From Bacillus pseudomycoides (lineage in GTDB: Bacteria; Bacillota; Bacilli; Bacillales; Bacillaceae_G): DNA of 64,000 nt. A program made the translations under genes and the position numbers. The stretch is taken from NCBI RefSeq assembly GCF_022811845.1, contig NZ_CP064266.1, positions 4,836,001 to 4,900,000 of the forward strand, written 5' to 3'. The notes below the pieces were generated by a model. That model did not search any database, was not told where the DNA came from, and was given only the letters and a program-made list of their open reading frames with translations. The first letter of the stretch is position 1. Each line of letters opens with the position of its first letter. This document shows positions 1 through 7,802 of the stretch, one piece after another.

Positions 1-237
1 AGCTATTTCGTGCGATTCAATATGGTTATCAACGGGGTAGTTGTTGCTACTGATCTTTCATCTAATAATATTGCTACTACTAGTTTTACTTTGGCCACTA
101 TTTATGGATTAAACCCAGGAGATAATGTAAATATCCAGATTTTTTCTAGTGTAGGTGGTACTGCCGCATTCTTAACGGGTCAGGAATCATCCAGTTTTTC
201 TGCAGCAAGATTCCCTTTTACAAGTCCCATTCCTTAA
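1..237 (+). CDS. C-terminal end of an exosporium/collagen-type surface protein (5' end outside window)
   Basis: The frame is open from base 1 and stops with TAA at 235-237; about 78 residues are visible. The segment is rich in Ser, Thr, Asn and small hydrophobics, with alternating beta-strand-like stretches (FNMVINGVVV, VNIQIFSSVGGTA). This resembles the jelly-roll C-terminal trimer domain of Bacillus BclA-like collagen proteins and the tail of the gene at 15633-18443. No Gly-X-Y repeat is visible because the upstream part is missing. It could instead be a phage collagen-like protein, since a phage module begins just downstream on the other strand. Confidence 0.5.
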   Translation, partial: SYFVRFNMVINGVVVATDLSSNNIATTSFTLATIYGLNPGDNVNIQIFSSVGGTAAFLTGQESSSFSAARFPFTSPIP

Positions 238-378
238 TCTCTTCCTAATCTTTATCAATTTCACTACCTGTAATAGCAAGGTTCATCTATCAAACGTTTT
301 AAATATTAAAAAGGACAGCGATACAAATTTAAATAGTGAATGTGAGAAGATTTCCTATAAGGCCAATTCTGTTTAATG

Positions 379-412
379 AAAAGTCACTTCAGATTTTTGG
401 AGAGACTTTTTT
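379..412 (+). terminator. Probable intrinsic terminator after the partial surface gene
   Basis: AAAAGTCACT (379-388) pairs with AGAGACTTTT (401-410) as a ten-base stem with one mismatch, followed by T residues. It lies 140 bases after the stop of the partial gene and between it and the convergent phage genes. Confidence 0.45.
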
Positions 413-494
413 AGATTTCTGAATACATCAAATATCCAAAAGTGAAATTTTGTCATGATTACAGTATCTATTTCTTAATAAAATTCAAATTTGA

Positions 495-998
495 TTAATA
501 GCCGTTACTTAATCGCTCATAGTTAACTTTGTTTTTAGCAAAATATGAATCCATCATATCTTGTTGACTCATTCCCAACTTATAACCGATAGCAATTAGA
601 GCTCCTAACGCTTTTGCATAATCAAAAATGCAAGAGTAGTCTGCTTTGTACATATATTTAAATAGTTCATGAAATCCAATTCCAGATACCAAAAATTTAT
701 TCGCTAATCTAAAATGTCTATCTGATCCTAAAATCAAATCAACATGTCCATATTTGTTGCCCAGTGATGTTACAAAGTGCATACAATCCGCCCACTCATC
801 ACGTTGTTTCTCTTTATTGTTACGTTTGTTCTTTTTCCAGTGTTTAAAATACTCAATTTCATTTGCTAACTCACTTAATTCAACATATAAAGCATGGGTA
901 ATATTTGCAGTTAAGTTTTTTCCTTCTAACCGATGAACTTCAACAACCTTACCATCTAGTTTTTCCTGTGCTTCAAAAATATTTTGAATAGCTAACAT
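495..998 (-). CDS. Dimeric all-alpha dUTPase-like protein (phage)
   Basis: A 167-residue protein of the all-alpha NTP pyrophosphatase type (dUTPase_2). It is expected to hydrolyse dUTP to dUMP and limit uracil in replicating phage DNA. The Mg-binding signature is recognisable: an acidic helix ELSELANEIE near residues 41-50, then a basic KHWKK stretch and EWADCMHF near 68-75. The start has a GGAGG ribosome site just upstream. It is the most downstream gene of the leftward phage early operon. Family assignment rests on these motifs; substrate specificity is inferred. Confidence 0.7.
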   Translation of the reverse strand: MLAIQNIFEAQEKLDGKVVEVHRLEGKNLTANITHALYVELSELANEIEYFKHWKKNKRNNKEKQRDEWADCMHFVTSLGNKYGHVDLILGSDRHFRLANKFLVSGIGFHELFKYMYKADYSCIFDYAKALGALIAIGYKLGMSQQDMMDSYFAKNKVNYERLSNGY

Positions 999-1021
999 TA
1001 TTTATTCCTCCTACATATTTA

Positions 1022-1273
1022 CTAGCAAATCCCTAATCCAATCGAACGGTTTTCAATCATATATTTATCAGCTTGATCTATAACAAGAAGTGCGACTTCC
1101 GCTTGATGCCTTCTTAATGCTTTTGCCATATCCACTAAATCCATACCTTGCTCCCACATCTCACGAAAACGAATGACATCTCTTTCATCCCAAATAAAAT
1201 TCGCTTCTTCTAAAGCAATGTATATTTTAAGACGTGATTCCTTCATGGATTCATGTTCTCTTGCTACTCCCAT
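1022..1273 (-). CDS. Phage hypothetical protein, helical
   Basis: I place the start at base 1273 (MGVAREHE..., 83 residues), not at the ATG 33 bases upstream. A GGGAG ribosome site sits eight bases before it, and the neighbouring gene 1303-1467 has the same arrangement. The product is charged and mostly helical, with a possible helix-turn-helix-like stretch (residues about 45-66, DMAKALRRHQAEV). Function is unknown. It lies in the leftward phage operon with short gaps to both neighbours. Confidence 0.6.
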   Translation of the reverse strand: MGVAREHESMKESRLKIYIALEEANFIWDERDVIRFREMWEQGMDLVDMAKALRRHQAEVALLVIDQADKYMIENRSIGLGIC

Positions 1274-1302
1274 ATGTGCATCTCCCTTACATATGAATTT
1301 AA

Positions 1303-1467
1303 TCATTTTATCTTTTCAGTAAACTTAGTATCCACACGATCTACTTTTCCATTAAGCCAAACAGCAACTTGTTCACCGTATCCACTTGCTGGCGGTTCTA
1401 CTGCAATTACACGACCATCTTTTACAACATAAATCTTGTTACTAGAAGTATCGATTTCTACCTTCAT
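1303..1467 (-). CDS. Small phage hypothetical protein (54 residues)
   Basis: The start is placed at 1467 (MKVEIDTSSN...), where GGGAG lies eight bases upstream; the in-frame ATG at 1488 overlaps the upstream stop but lacks such a site. The product looks like a small beta-rich domain (KIYVVKDGRVIAVEPP) of unknown function. It is part of the leftward phage operon. Confidence 0.55.
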   Translation of the reverse strand: MKVEIDTSSNKIYVVKDGRVIAVEPPASGYGEQVAVWLNGKVDRVDTKFTEKIK

Positions 1468-1484
1468 AAATGCATCTCCCTTTG

Positions 1485-1844
1485 TCACTTCATATACTCA
1501 ACAACATTAGGTTTAAATGCAGTACCTAAATATATCCTCACTGGAATAACTTCTTTATGGTCCCTTGCTGCCTTACATAACTCTTCCGCGGCTTCCCAGT
1601 TAAATAACTTGTCCCGTCCTCGCTGGAACCGCCATATTCCCATTGCATAATCCTCAAACAATTCATACCGATCATCTGGTTCAATTTTACGTGGTAATTC
1701 ATCTGTACATTTAGCTTTCTTAGGAACCAATACGCGAACATCGGTGTATGTAATTTTTCCAGTTCCTCTTTTTACATTGGCCTTACTAACATCAAATTGG
1801 ATAATATCCGGCTCTACATCGAAGATATTTAACTGCTTCACCAT
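1485..1844 (-). CDS. Phage hypothetical protein
   Basis: A 119-residue protein beginning MVKQLNIFDVEP, the kind of N-terminus seen in many phage early proteins. It has no motif I can assign with confidence. It contains several Trp/Phe residues and is charged, so it is probably cytosolic. The stop lies 17 bases ahead of the chosen start of the 54-residue gene downstream, as in one operon. Confidence 0.6.
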   Translation of the reverse strand: MVKQLNIFDVEPDIIQFDVSKANVKRGTGKITYTDVRVLVPKKAKCTDELPRKIEPDDRYELFEDYAMGIWRFQRGRDKLFNWEAAEELCKAARDHKEVIPVRIYLGTAFKPNVVEYMK

Positions 1845-1884
1845 TTTTACACCTACACTTCTAATTAGATTGTTAATTTATCAA

Positions 1885-2337
1885 TTAAACTGCATAAACG
1901 CCTTTTCTCGTATCTTTGATAATGCATCCTTCTTTATTGAAATAAGCTATTTCAAATCGTGGATCGCAATTATATGCATGTGTATCACCATCAAACAAAA
2001 CTAATAAATTTGTTTTACGATTTCCTATAATCGTTCCCATTCTTCCTAAAATCTGGACTCTCATTCCAAGATAAGCAAATGTAATTTTTCGACGTTCGCA
2101 CATTCTACGGAAGTTTCTCTCTTTTCCATAAAGCTGAGTGACATCAGCTAATCCGAGACTTTCACACTTCACAAATTTCATAAATTCTTGGAATTTCATT
2201 TCGAAATAACCGCGTTGCGATGTGAATGTACGATAATATTTGAATCTTGCCTCCTTTTCATTCTCTGCAACAATTTCTTTCTCACTTTTCCAAGGCTCAA
2301 AAATTGTGTAAAGTTTGAACTTGAATTTTAGATTCAT
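1885..2337 (-). CDS. Phage hypothetical protein
   Basis: A 150-residue basic protein whose ATG overlaps the TGA of the AbrB-like gene (ATGA, 2334-2337), which implies translational coupling. The C-terminal half (RVQILGRMGTIIGNRKTNLLVLFDGDT) reads like a small beta-barrel of the SH3/KOW kind, but this is only a visual impression. No function is assigned. Confidence 0.6.
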   Translation of the reverse strand: MNLKFKFKLYTIFEPWKSEKEIVAENEKEARFKYYRTFTSQRGYFEMKFQEFMKFVKCESLGLADVTQLYGKERNFRRMCERRKITFAYLGMRVQILGRMGTIIGNRKTNLLVLFDGDTHAYNCDPRFEIAYFNKEGCIIKDTRKGVYAV

Positions 2338-2627
2338 TTACCTAACCACCCCTTCGATTCACCTTTCATCATAATAAGATCCATCAAATCATGAGCACCT
2401 TTTCTACTTAAACAAATCCTTCCATCCAGTAATTCAACGTTATTGTCAGAAACTTCACCAGTTACAAAACAAGCCTTTTCTTTTTTATTTAGAACAATAC
2501 TTTCACCATCAACATGAAATTCTAATGACATACCTTCAACAATTCCTAAATTTCTACGTAATTCAATTGGAATAACAACCCGACCAAGCTCGTCCACTTT
2601 TCTAGAAATACCTGTGTTTTTCATCAT
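2334..2627 (-). CDS. AbrB/SpoVT-family DNA-binding regulator (phage)
   Basis: A 97-residue protein. Its first half is a classic swapped-hairpin AbrB domain: RKVDELGRVVIPIELRRNLGI at about residues 9-29, with a following strand-loop-strand (LEFHVDGESIVL). The C-terminal part carries another short domain (CFVTGEVSDNN, LDGRICLSRKGA) often seen in long AbrB-like proteins. It is expected to bind AT-rich DNA as a dimer or tetramer. It sits between the replication genes and the small unknown genes, which suggests control of the phage early operon. Confidence 0.85.
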   Translation of the reverse strand: MMKNTGISRKVDELGRVVIPIELRRNLGIVEGMSLEFHVDGESIVLNKKEKACFVTGEVSDNNVELLDGRICLSRKGAHDLMDLIMMKGESKGWLGK

Positions 2628-2639
2628 TGCTCCCCCTTG

Positions 2640-2834
2640 TTAACTAGCTGTTTTCTTTCTTTTGGATTCAATTTCTTGTGCCATCTCCTCAAAACGTACT
2701 AACCATGCTTCCCAACGTTTTTGGTTTACTTCTTGCTTTTGTTTTGCCACTTCACAAGTACAACCATTTGTTTCAATTACACCTGGATAAGTTTCTTTCC
2801 GAATAATTCCCGTACCGTTGCATAATACGCACAT
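2640..2834 (-). CDS. Small Cys-rich phage protein
   Basis: A 64-residue protein starting MCVLCNGTGIIRKE, with a CxxC pair near the N-terminus and a CTC pair near residue 25. This is the pattern of half a DnaJ-type zinc knuckle. The remainder is a charged helix, possibly a coiled coil. It lies two bases downstream of the DnaC-like gene. Metal binding is inferred and the role is unknown. Confidence 0.65.
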   Translation of the reverse strand: MCVLCNGTGIIRKETYPGVIETNGCTCEVAKQKQEVNQKRWEAWLVRFEEMAQEIESKRKKTAS

Positions 2835-2836
2835 TG

Positions 2837-3700
2837 TTATTCCCTCTTTTTAAAATTTCGTAATCTATAATTATCCCCATGCATTTCTAACATTTCGGCG
2901 TTTTCCATCATCCGACTAAAATCACGTTCTCCATACATTCCTGCTAATTCACCGATAGTAAAATTAGTAGTAAACAAAGTACTCTTGCCTATACGACTAT
3001 CAACAATTTCATTCGTTTTTGTTTGTTTCCATGTAACCCCTTCTTTATCTTTTTCCGTGAATTCCGCTCCGAAATCATCAATAATTAAGACATCTACCTT
3101 AGCTAGAAGGGACATAAGTTTGTCCTCTGTCATTTCGCTGTTTTTATTCCAAGTGGATTTAATTTTGGTAAATAACTTATTCATTTGAATAAACATTGCA
3201 CTGTGACCCATTTTCATAAGTTCTTTGGTGGCCGCCACACACAAATGACTTTTCCCTACTCCATAATCACCAGTTATAATCATGCTTGTTGGTTTTTCTT
3301 TATCGAATGAAGCAACAAAGTTAATAATTGTTTCTTTAGCATCAGCTAATTCCTTTTTAGGTGGTACATAATTTTCAAATGTAGCCTTTTTGAGTTTTTC
3401 ATTTATTAAGCTGTTATCAGCAAATGAATCATATAAATGAATGATTTCATTTTTCTTTTTTATAGCCAGTGTCTCTTTAGCTAATTTCTGATCTTCTTTT
3501 TCTACCGATCTACATTGAGGACAAAATTCCTCATTTGTTTCTATATCTATCAACATGCGTTTACTGCAAACGTCTTTAAAGTTTTCTTGTCCTACTAAAA
3601 AGACATTCTTACATCTATTAGGAGACAATACATATCTTTGACTAGCGTTTCTTGAAATCGTATTTGTCGATGAAGCTACTATTTTTCCGACTGCTCGCAT
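2837..3700 (-). CDS. DnaC-like helicase-loader ATPase (phage replication)
   Basis: A 287-residue AAA+ protein of the DnaC/DnaI type that loads replicative helicase at the phage origin. A Cys pair near the N-terminus (CPQC, residues about 59-62) is followed by Walker A GDYGVGKSH (about 141-149), Walker B VLIIDDFGAE and a sensor-1 TTNF. The ATG at 3700 has AAGGAG about nine bases upstream and overlaps the 3' end of the DnaD-like gene by 59 bases. The pairing with a DnaD-like protein is standard for Bacillus phage replication modules. Confidence 0.85.
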   Translation of the reverse strand: MRAVGKIVASSTNTISRNASQRYVLSPNRCKNVFLVGQENFKDVCSKRMLIDIETNEEFCPQCRSVEKEDQKLAKETLAIKKKNEIIHLYDSFADNSLINEKLKKATFENYVPPKKELADAKETIINFVASFDKEKPTSMIITGDYGVGKSHLCVAATKELMKMGHSAMFIQMNKLFTKIKSTWNKNSEMTEDKLMSLLAKVDVLIIDDFGAEFTEKDKEGVTWKQTKTNEIVDSRIGKSTLFTTNFTIGELAGMYGERDFSRMMENAEMLEMHGDNYRLRNFKKRE

Positions 3701-4520
3701 TGTTTTTCTCTCCTTTTTTACCTTTGTTTTTAAACTCAGCTTCCAAAGCGTTTACATCTGCTAATGTGCAAATGTTTTTATTAACCCACTGTTTTAAAAT
3801 TCCCTCAGCGTAATTCCATTTTTTCTGCTGTTTCAATGCACGCTCCATAGCTGCTTGTACAAGTTCTTCGCTTGTATCGTTTGCCCATTGAGTAATACTA
3901 TCGGCTACGAATGGATTTAAAATCCCGAAATTATTTTCATAGAATGAGAAGATACTACTACTTACATTCTTTGTAGTATTCTCTGTAGTAATCTTTGTAT
4001 TTGTCTTTACTTCTAAGTTGGGAGAGTCCTTACTTCGAAGTAAAGAGGGTGATGACTTTGAGGGAATAGGGGTGTTTACTTCAAAGTAACCAGGGTCTTC
4101 TATCTTTTGATACATACTAGAAATTCGTTTTATTTCGCTTGCTATTGGTTCTACAAACATCACATTATTTAAAACTTTCCCTTCAATATGGATAGTTCGA
4201 AATTCAATCTTGATAAGAGTCATTTCTGTTAGCAAATCACACGCTCTTTTTACCTGTAATTTTGAAAATCCAAATGTTTCTGCTAACTGTTGATAACTCT
4301 TTTGTAATTTATCTGATTTGAATTTTTTCTTATAAGTTACCTTTCCGCTATCTTCATCACGGATAACCGTAGGTCTGTACCAATAAACGATTTCACTTAA
4401 AACCATAATCGCTACAATATGAGGTTTACCGTTGCTAAAAGTAATGTAATTAAACCATTCATGATCTACCACATTACCTTTAAAAGTTAATCCGCCAATC
4501 TCAAATATAGTATTTGTCAT
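3642..4520 (-). CDS. DnaD-like phage replication initiator
   Basis: A 292-residue protein. The N-terminal winged-helix-like part (residues about 30-110, SYQQLAETFGFSKLQVKRACDLL) would bind DNA. A poly-Ser/Thr/Asn linker follows, then a C-terminal DnaD domain (about 190-260) with FYENNFGILNPF and the closing WNYAEGILKQWVN helix. It recruits the helicase loader encoded immediately downstream. Confidence 0.85.
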   Translation of the reverse strand: MTNTIFEIGGLTFKGNVVDHEWFNYITFSNGKPHIVAIMVLSEIVYWYRPTVIRDEDSGKVTYKKKFKSDKLQKSYQQLAETFGFSKLQVKRACDLLTEMTLIKIEFRTIHIEGKVLNNVMFVEPIASEIKRISSMYQKIEDPGYFEVNTPIPSKSSPSLLRSKDSPNLEVKTNTKITTENTTKNVSSSIFSFYENNFGILNPFVADSITQWANDTSEELVQAAMERALKQQKKWNYAEGILKQWVNKNICTLADVNALEAEFKNKGKKGEKNNASSRKNSSFIDKYDFKKR

Positions 4521-4526
4521 ATACTT

Positions 4527-4709
4527 TTACCTCCTAATACAAATCGCCAGGTGTGCTTGTCCACTTTCAATGACTTCTTGAATCTCATAATGCGGATAAC
4601 CAACGCTGAAATATTTTTCAATCATCTGACTTAACTCTTCTTCGTTGTTTGCTTGTTCCCAAAATTTCCGAGGTAACAGTACTTGATAAGAGACTAGATT
4701 TATCTGCAT
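4527..4709 (-). CDS. Small phage hypothetical protein (60 residues)
   Basis: It ends seven bases before the DnaD-like gene and begins MQINLVSYQVLLPRKFW. No motif is recognised. The small size, phage context and tight spacing support it as a real early gene. Confidence 0.5.
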   Translation of the reverse strand: MQINLVSYQVLLPRKFWEQANNEEELSQMIEKYFSVGYPHYEIQEVIESGQAHLAICIRR

Positions 4710-4730
4710 GTACTATTTCCTCGCTTTCCG

Positions 4731-4788
4731 TGGTATACTAAATTAATGTGTTTTTTCTAAGATACCCATTGCCGTGGGTTTCTTTTTT
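4731..4788 (+). ncRNA. Candidate very short + strand transcript inside the phage module
   Basis: An extended -10 promoter (TGG-TATACT, 4731-4739) faces right. About 25 bases later is a hairpin, ACCCA (4764-4768) with TGGGT (4775-4779), followed by TTTCTTTTTT. A roughly 45-base RNA opposite to the early operon is implied. No -35 is evident. It could be chance or an attenuator; this is inference only. Confidence 0.3.
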
Positions 4789-4805
4789 ATGCATTTTGCA
4801 CATAT

Positions 4806-4961
4806 TCAATGATTTTCACTACTTTTCCGAATAAGAGCGTTTAAGCACACGAACCGATTCTCAATGAGACGTCGCTGCTTTTTATTTGGTAATTTGTAAT
4901 GAGACAGTAGTTTGAGATAGTCAGCTACTTTTACGTTGTTGTAGTTGATAGTTAGATTCAT
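4806..4961 (-). CDS. Small phage protein (51 residues)
   Basis: It starts with an ATG (4959-4961) that overlaps the TGA of the DUF771-like gene (ATGA), with GAGGTG seven bases upstream, and ends with TGA at 4806-4808. The product is basic (MNLTINYNNVKVADYL... KKQRRLIENRF) and helical. Function is unknown. The translational coupling is the main support. Confidence 0.6.
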   Translation of the reverse strand: MNLTINYNNVKVADYLKLLSHYKLPNKKQRRLIENRFVCLNALIRKSSENH

Positions 4962-5282
4962 TGGTTATCACCTCTTCCATTGAGATAATGAAAGTTTTGT
5001 TCTAAGAACTCGCGCATTTCTTTCGCCTTGAACATCCAACGCCCACTGCTTTTATTATTAGAAATTTCTTTCATTTCTTTTTGGAACCTTGGATTAAATA
5101 GAATGTTCTCCGCTATCCAGTCATACTTACGATTTGTTTCTAACTTTAAGCGTTCCATGTTCCACCATGTTCCACCATGTTCCGATCCCCATTCCTTCTA
5201 AAATACTTTGAACCTTTTGTTCCGCTAGATTTCGAACATATTCTTCGTCAATAGCAACATTTACAACTGCTGTTCCGTACAT
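4958..5282 (-). pseudogene. DUF771-like phage protein split by a 10-bp tandem duplication
   Basis: An upstream frame begins at 5282 (MYGTAVVNVAIDEEY..., GGAGG eight bases before it) and ends at 5127. A second frame begins at 5158 (MERLKLETNRKYDW...) and runs to 4958 without a convincing ribosome site of its own. The junction holds 2.9 copies of a ten-base unit. Removing one copy fuses the frames exactly (...GIGTWWNMERLKLE...) into a protein of about 105 residues, the usual length for this excisionase-like phage family. The C-terminal stretch WMFKAKEMREFLEQNF is the typical end. Alternatively both halves could be translated separately. DUF771 membership is from memory. Confidence 0.65.
5155..5183. 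repeat. 10-bp tandem repeat, 2.9 copies
   Basis: CCATGTTCCA repeats at 5155-5164, 5165-5174 and 5175-5183 (last copy nine bases). The extra copy shifts the reading frame of the surrounding phage gene. Confidence 0.95.
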
Positions 5283-5524
5283 TTTGAATCCTCCCTATAA
5301 TTTTCTACTTGTATTTCCGTCATTTTTGTTAATAAATTAAGGTCTAACTCCAAAATAGAAGCTAACCTTAAAAAAGTTTTCAAACTAGGTGTATACCTAT
5401 CGTTCTCGATATCCGAAAGATAATTCCTAGATATAGAAGCTGATTTTGATACTTCAATTTGTCGCAACTTTTTATTTTGACGACTTTTTTTAATTATCAT
5501 CCCCAGTGTTTCATGATACTTCAT
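5261..5524 (-). CDS. Cro-like XRE-family regulator (phage)
   Basis: An 87-residue helix-turn-helix protein with a standard XRE domain at residues about 8-62 (IIKKSRQNKKLRQIEVSKSA, ISRNYLSDIENDRYTPSLKT). It is divergent from the repressor at 5667, so it occupies the Cro-like position at the head of the leftward early operon. Its 3' end overlaps the next gene by 22 bases. Operator-like repeats lie on both sides of it. Confidence 0.8.
   Translation of the reverse strand: MKYHETLGMIIKKSRQNKKLRQIEVSKSASISRNYLSDIENDRYTPSLKTFLRLASILELDLNLLTKMTEIQVENYREDSKCTEQQL
5314..5326. promoter_or_regulatory. Operator-like repeat inside the 3' part of the cro-like gene
   Basis: TTTCCGTCATTTT matches exactly the two copies in the divergent intergenic region. 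It lies 32 bases upstream of the start of the next early gene, so it could be a third operator for an internal promoter. Confidence 0.5.
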
Positions 5525-5560
5525 CGTTCAATCACCGCCTCACAAATTTATTGTAAGGTA

Positions 5561-5607
5561 TTTCCGTCATTTTGTAAATAGATTTTTCATTGTTTTTCCG
5601 TCATTTT
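5561..5607. promoter_or_regulatory. Two operator-like repeats between the divergent regulators
   Basis: TTTCCGTCATTTT occurs at 5561-5573 and again at 5595-5607, in the same orientation and 34 bases apart, in the 142-base gap between the Cro-like gene and the repressor gene. Placement fits a lysis-lysogeny switch. The inverted GTCG-N7-CGAC nearer the repressor start (about 5632-5646) may be another element. Confidence 0.55.
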
Positions 5608-5666
5608 TAGATTAGAATTTTCATAAAGGTCGATAATACCGACATTTTAGGAGGGAACTATACTTT

Positions 5667-6095
5667 ATGGATGTTTCAAAAAATATAAAAAGATATAGAA
5701 AAGAAAAAAAAATGACACAAAAAACATTAGCGGAAAAAGCTAATATCTCTCGTTCCTATTTAGGCGATCTTGAAAGCGGCAGATATAACCCTAGTTTAGA
5801 TACTTTAAAAACTATTGCTGCGGCTTTAGATATTGATATCAATTTATTACTCACTGAAGATGGGGCTACTCAAACTAGTACACTTACTTCAAAAGATGAA
5901 AAAGACATAGCAAAAAGAATGGAAGAAATAAAAAGAGACCTTCAAGGTGAAGACGGCTTAATGTTCTCTGGTGAACCTATGAGTGAGGAAGCTGTTGAAT
6001 CATTATTAGATGCAATGGAGTATATCGTGAAACAAACAAAAATAATCAATAAAAAATACGTTCCTAAGAAATATCGTAATAACGACAATAACTGA
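5667..6095 (+). CDS. Phage repressor, XRE family
   Basis: A 142-residue protein with an N-terminal helix-turn-helix (residues about 6-60; TQKTLAEKANISRSYLGDLE). An acidic C-terminal tail (about 75-130) probably mediates dimerisation. AGGAGG precedes the ATG. It is followed by an ImmA-type protease gene and integrase on the same strand, as in ICEBs1-like and phage immunity modules. That makes it the probable lysogeny repressor destroyed by the protease on induction. Confidence 0.8.
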   Translation: MDVSKNIKRYRKEKKMTQKTLAEKANISRSYLGDLESGRYNPSLDTLKTIAAALDIDINLLLTEDGATQTSTLTSKDEKDIAKRMEEIKRDLQGEDGLMFSGEPMSEEAVESLLDAMEYIVKQTKIINKKYVPKKYRNNDNN

Positions 6096-6117
6096 TACAA
6101 GCTTAGGAGGGAAAACA

Positions 6118-6546
6118 TTGAAATTCGTCATAAGAGATCTAGTCACACAACTTTGCACAAAATATAACACGAAAAACCCCTTTGAGCTTGCTGAATGTTT
6201 AAATATCATTGTGTTTTTTCATGATTTACATGAAGAAATTAATGGTTTTTACAAATGTGAAGAAGGAAATAAGTTTATCGCTATTAATAATAATTTATCA
6301 GAAACTATGCAAAGGACAGTTTGTGCTCACGAATTGGGACATGCTGTCCTTCACGAAGAAGTAAATACTCTATTCTTACGAAAAAATACTTTTTTATCTG
6401 TTGATAGATTAGAAATAGAAGCCAATACCTTTGCTGCATTTTTATTAATGGATAAAAACACCATTATTCCAGGTGATACAAAAAAATGTATCGCATATAA
6501 AAATAACATTCCTATAGAACTCTTAGAGTTTTATAAAATTTATTAA
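6118..6546 (+). CDS. ImmA/IrrE-family metalloprotease (anti-repressor)
   Basis: A 142-residue protein with the zinc-protease motif HELGH at residues 71-75 and a downstream Glu region (EIEANTFAAFLLM, about 101-113) supplying the third ligand, as in ImmA and IrrE. The start is TTG at 6118 with AGGAGG seven bases upstream. It follows the repressor by 22 bases. By family precedent it cleaves the repressor and lets the element excise. Confidence 0.82.
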   Translation: MKFVIRDLVTQLCTKYNTKNPFELAECLNIIVFFHDLHEEINGFYKCEEGNKFIAINNNLSETMQRTVCAHELGHAVLHEEVNTLFLRKNTFLSVDRLEIEANTFAAFLLMDKNTIIPGDTKKCIAYKNNIPIELLEFYKIY

Positions 6547-6559
6547 AGGTGGGAAAATC

Positions 6560-7714
6560 ATGGCATCTTTCCAAAAATACCAAACAAAAGATGGAGCTAA
6601 ATGGCTCTACAAAATTTATACCACTATTGATTCGAAAACAGGAAAGAAAAAACAAACAACCAAACGTGGTTTTAAAACAAAAAAGGAAGCGCAACTTCAT
6701 GCTGCGAAGGCTGAAACAGAATTAAGTAACGGGACTTTTATAGAAGATAAAAATGTGTTGATTTCTACATTTTTGAATGATTGGCTTATAACCTACAAAA
6801 AAGGAAAGGTTAGAAATCATACATACAATCTTCACAAAACAGCAATAAACAAGCATATCATTCCGTTTTTCGGATCGTATAAGGTGTTCGATATTACACC
6901 TTCACTCTGTCAAAAATTCGTGAATCACCTTTTGGAAGAAGGATATAGTGAAAATAGTGTTAAAAATTACACTGCGCCTTTAAAAGGAGCTTTGCTCAAA
7001 GCTGTTGATTTGCAGCTTATTCAACAAACACCTTTCCGCGGAATTGTCATTGCTAAAAGTGATACTGAAGACAAAAAAATTAAGCATTTAGAAGGACAAG
7101 AAGTGAATACATTTGTTCAAACATTAAAAGAAACAGAATCTCATTATTTCTCGTTGTTCTTTACACTACTTCACACAGGAATGCGCAAGGGTGAGGCACT
7201 TGCTTTACGATGGGATGATATTGATTTAGAAGAAGGAACAATAAGTGTCCGTCACACCTTCACTTATGATTATAAAAACTTAGATAATCTATTCGCTAAA
7301 CCCAAAACAAAAGCATCTTACCGCACGATAATCTTAGCAGATTTTTTAATCCAAACCTTAAAAAACCATAAACTTGAACAGAATAAATGTAAACTGAAAT
7401 TAGGAGGGTTATACCATGAGCTTTCATTAGTATTCGCACGTGAAAATGGACTTCCTTATCCAAAGTCTACTTTACAAAGAGCGATGACTCGTATTTTTAA
7501 AAAAGCTAATGTAACAAATATCACGATTCATGGTTTACGTCATACACATGCCGTTCTTTTGTTAGACGCCGGATATTCAATGAAAGAAGTGCAAGAAAGA
7601 TTAGGGCATGATTCAATTCAAATTACTTCTGACATATATGCCCACATTTCAAAAGAGATGAACAAAAAGAGTCTTAATAAATACGAAGCGTTTGCGAAAC
7701 GCAACCTACTTTAA
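6560..7714 (+). CDS. Tyrosine integrase (phage/ICE type)
   Basis: A 384-residue site-specific recombinase. It has an N-terminal arm-binding domain (KWLYKIYTT...KKQTTKRGFKTKKEA, about 10-50), a SAM-like core-binding domain, and a catalytic domain with Arg I (HTGMRKGEAL), HGLRHTH (His-x-x-Arg) and the nucleophile in SDIYAH. All key residues are present, so it is probably active. It ends 89 bases before the glnA terminator, which puts the attachment site close by. Confidence 0.92.
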   Translation: MASFQKYQTKDGAKWLYKIYTTIDSKTGKKKQTTKRGFKTKKEAQLHAAKAETELSNGTFIEDKNVLISTFLNDWLITYKKGKVRNHTYNLHKTAINKHIIPFFGSYKVFDITPSLCQKFVNHLLEEGYSENSVKNYTAPLKGALLKAVDLQLIQQTPFRGIVIAKSDTEDKKIKHLEGQEVNTFVQTLKETESHYFSLFFTLLHTGMRKGEALALRWDDIDLEEGTISVRHTFTYDYKNLDNLFAKPKTKASYRTIILADFLIQTLKNHKLEQNKCKLKLGGLYHELSLVFARENGLPYPKSTLQRAMTRIFKKANVTNITIHGLRHTHAVLLLDAGYSMKEVQERLGHDSIQITSDIYAHISKEMNKKSLNKYEAFAKRNLL

Positions 7715-7725
7715 AAAGGTCATGG

Positions 7726-7761
7726 TATGGTCATGAAATAAATATGGTCAAAATATGGTCA
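7726..7761 (+). repeat. Three TATGGTCA repeats next to the integrase gene (possible arm sites)
   Basis: TATGGTCA occurs at 7726-7733, 7743-7750 and 7754-7761, with a related AGGTCATGG just before. Repeats directly after an integrase gene often bind its N-terminal domain at one attachment arm. No second end was found in the window. Confidence 0.45.
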
Positions 7762-7802
7762 TAAGCTAAAAATAATTGATACCTCTCCCTTTATCTACGC
7801 AC

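Noticed and set aside
238..494. Second attachment site of the phage element
   Set aside because: I compared this gap by eye with 7715-7860 and found no shared core or TATGGTCA repeat.
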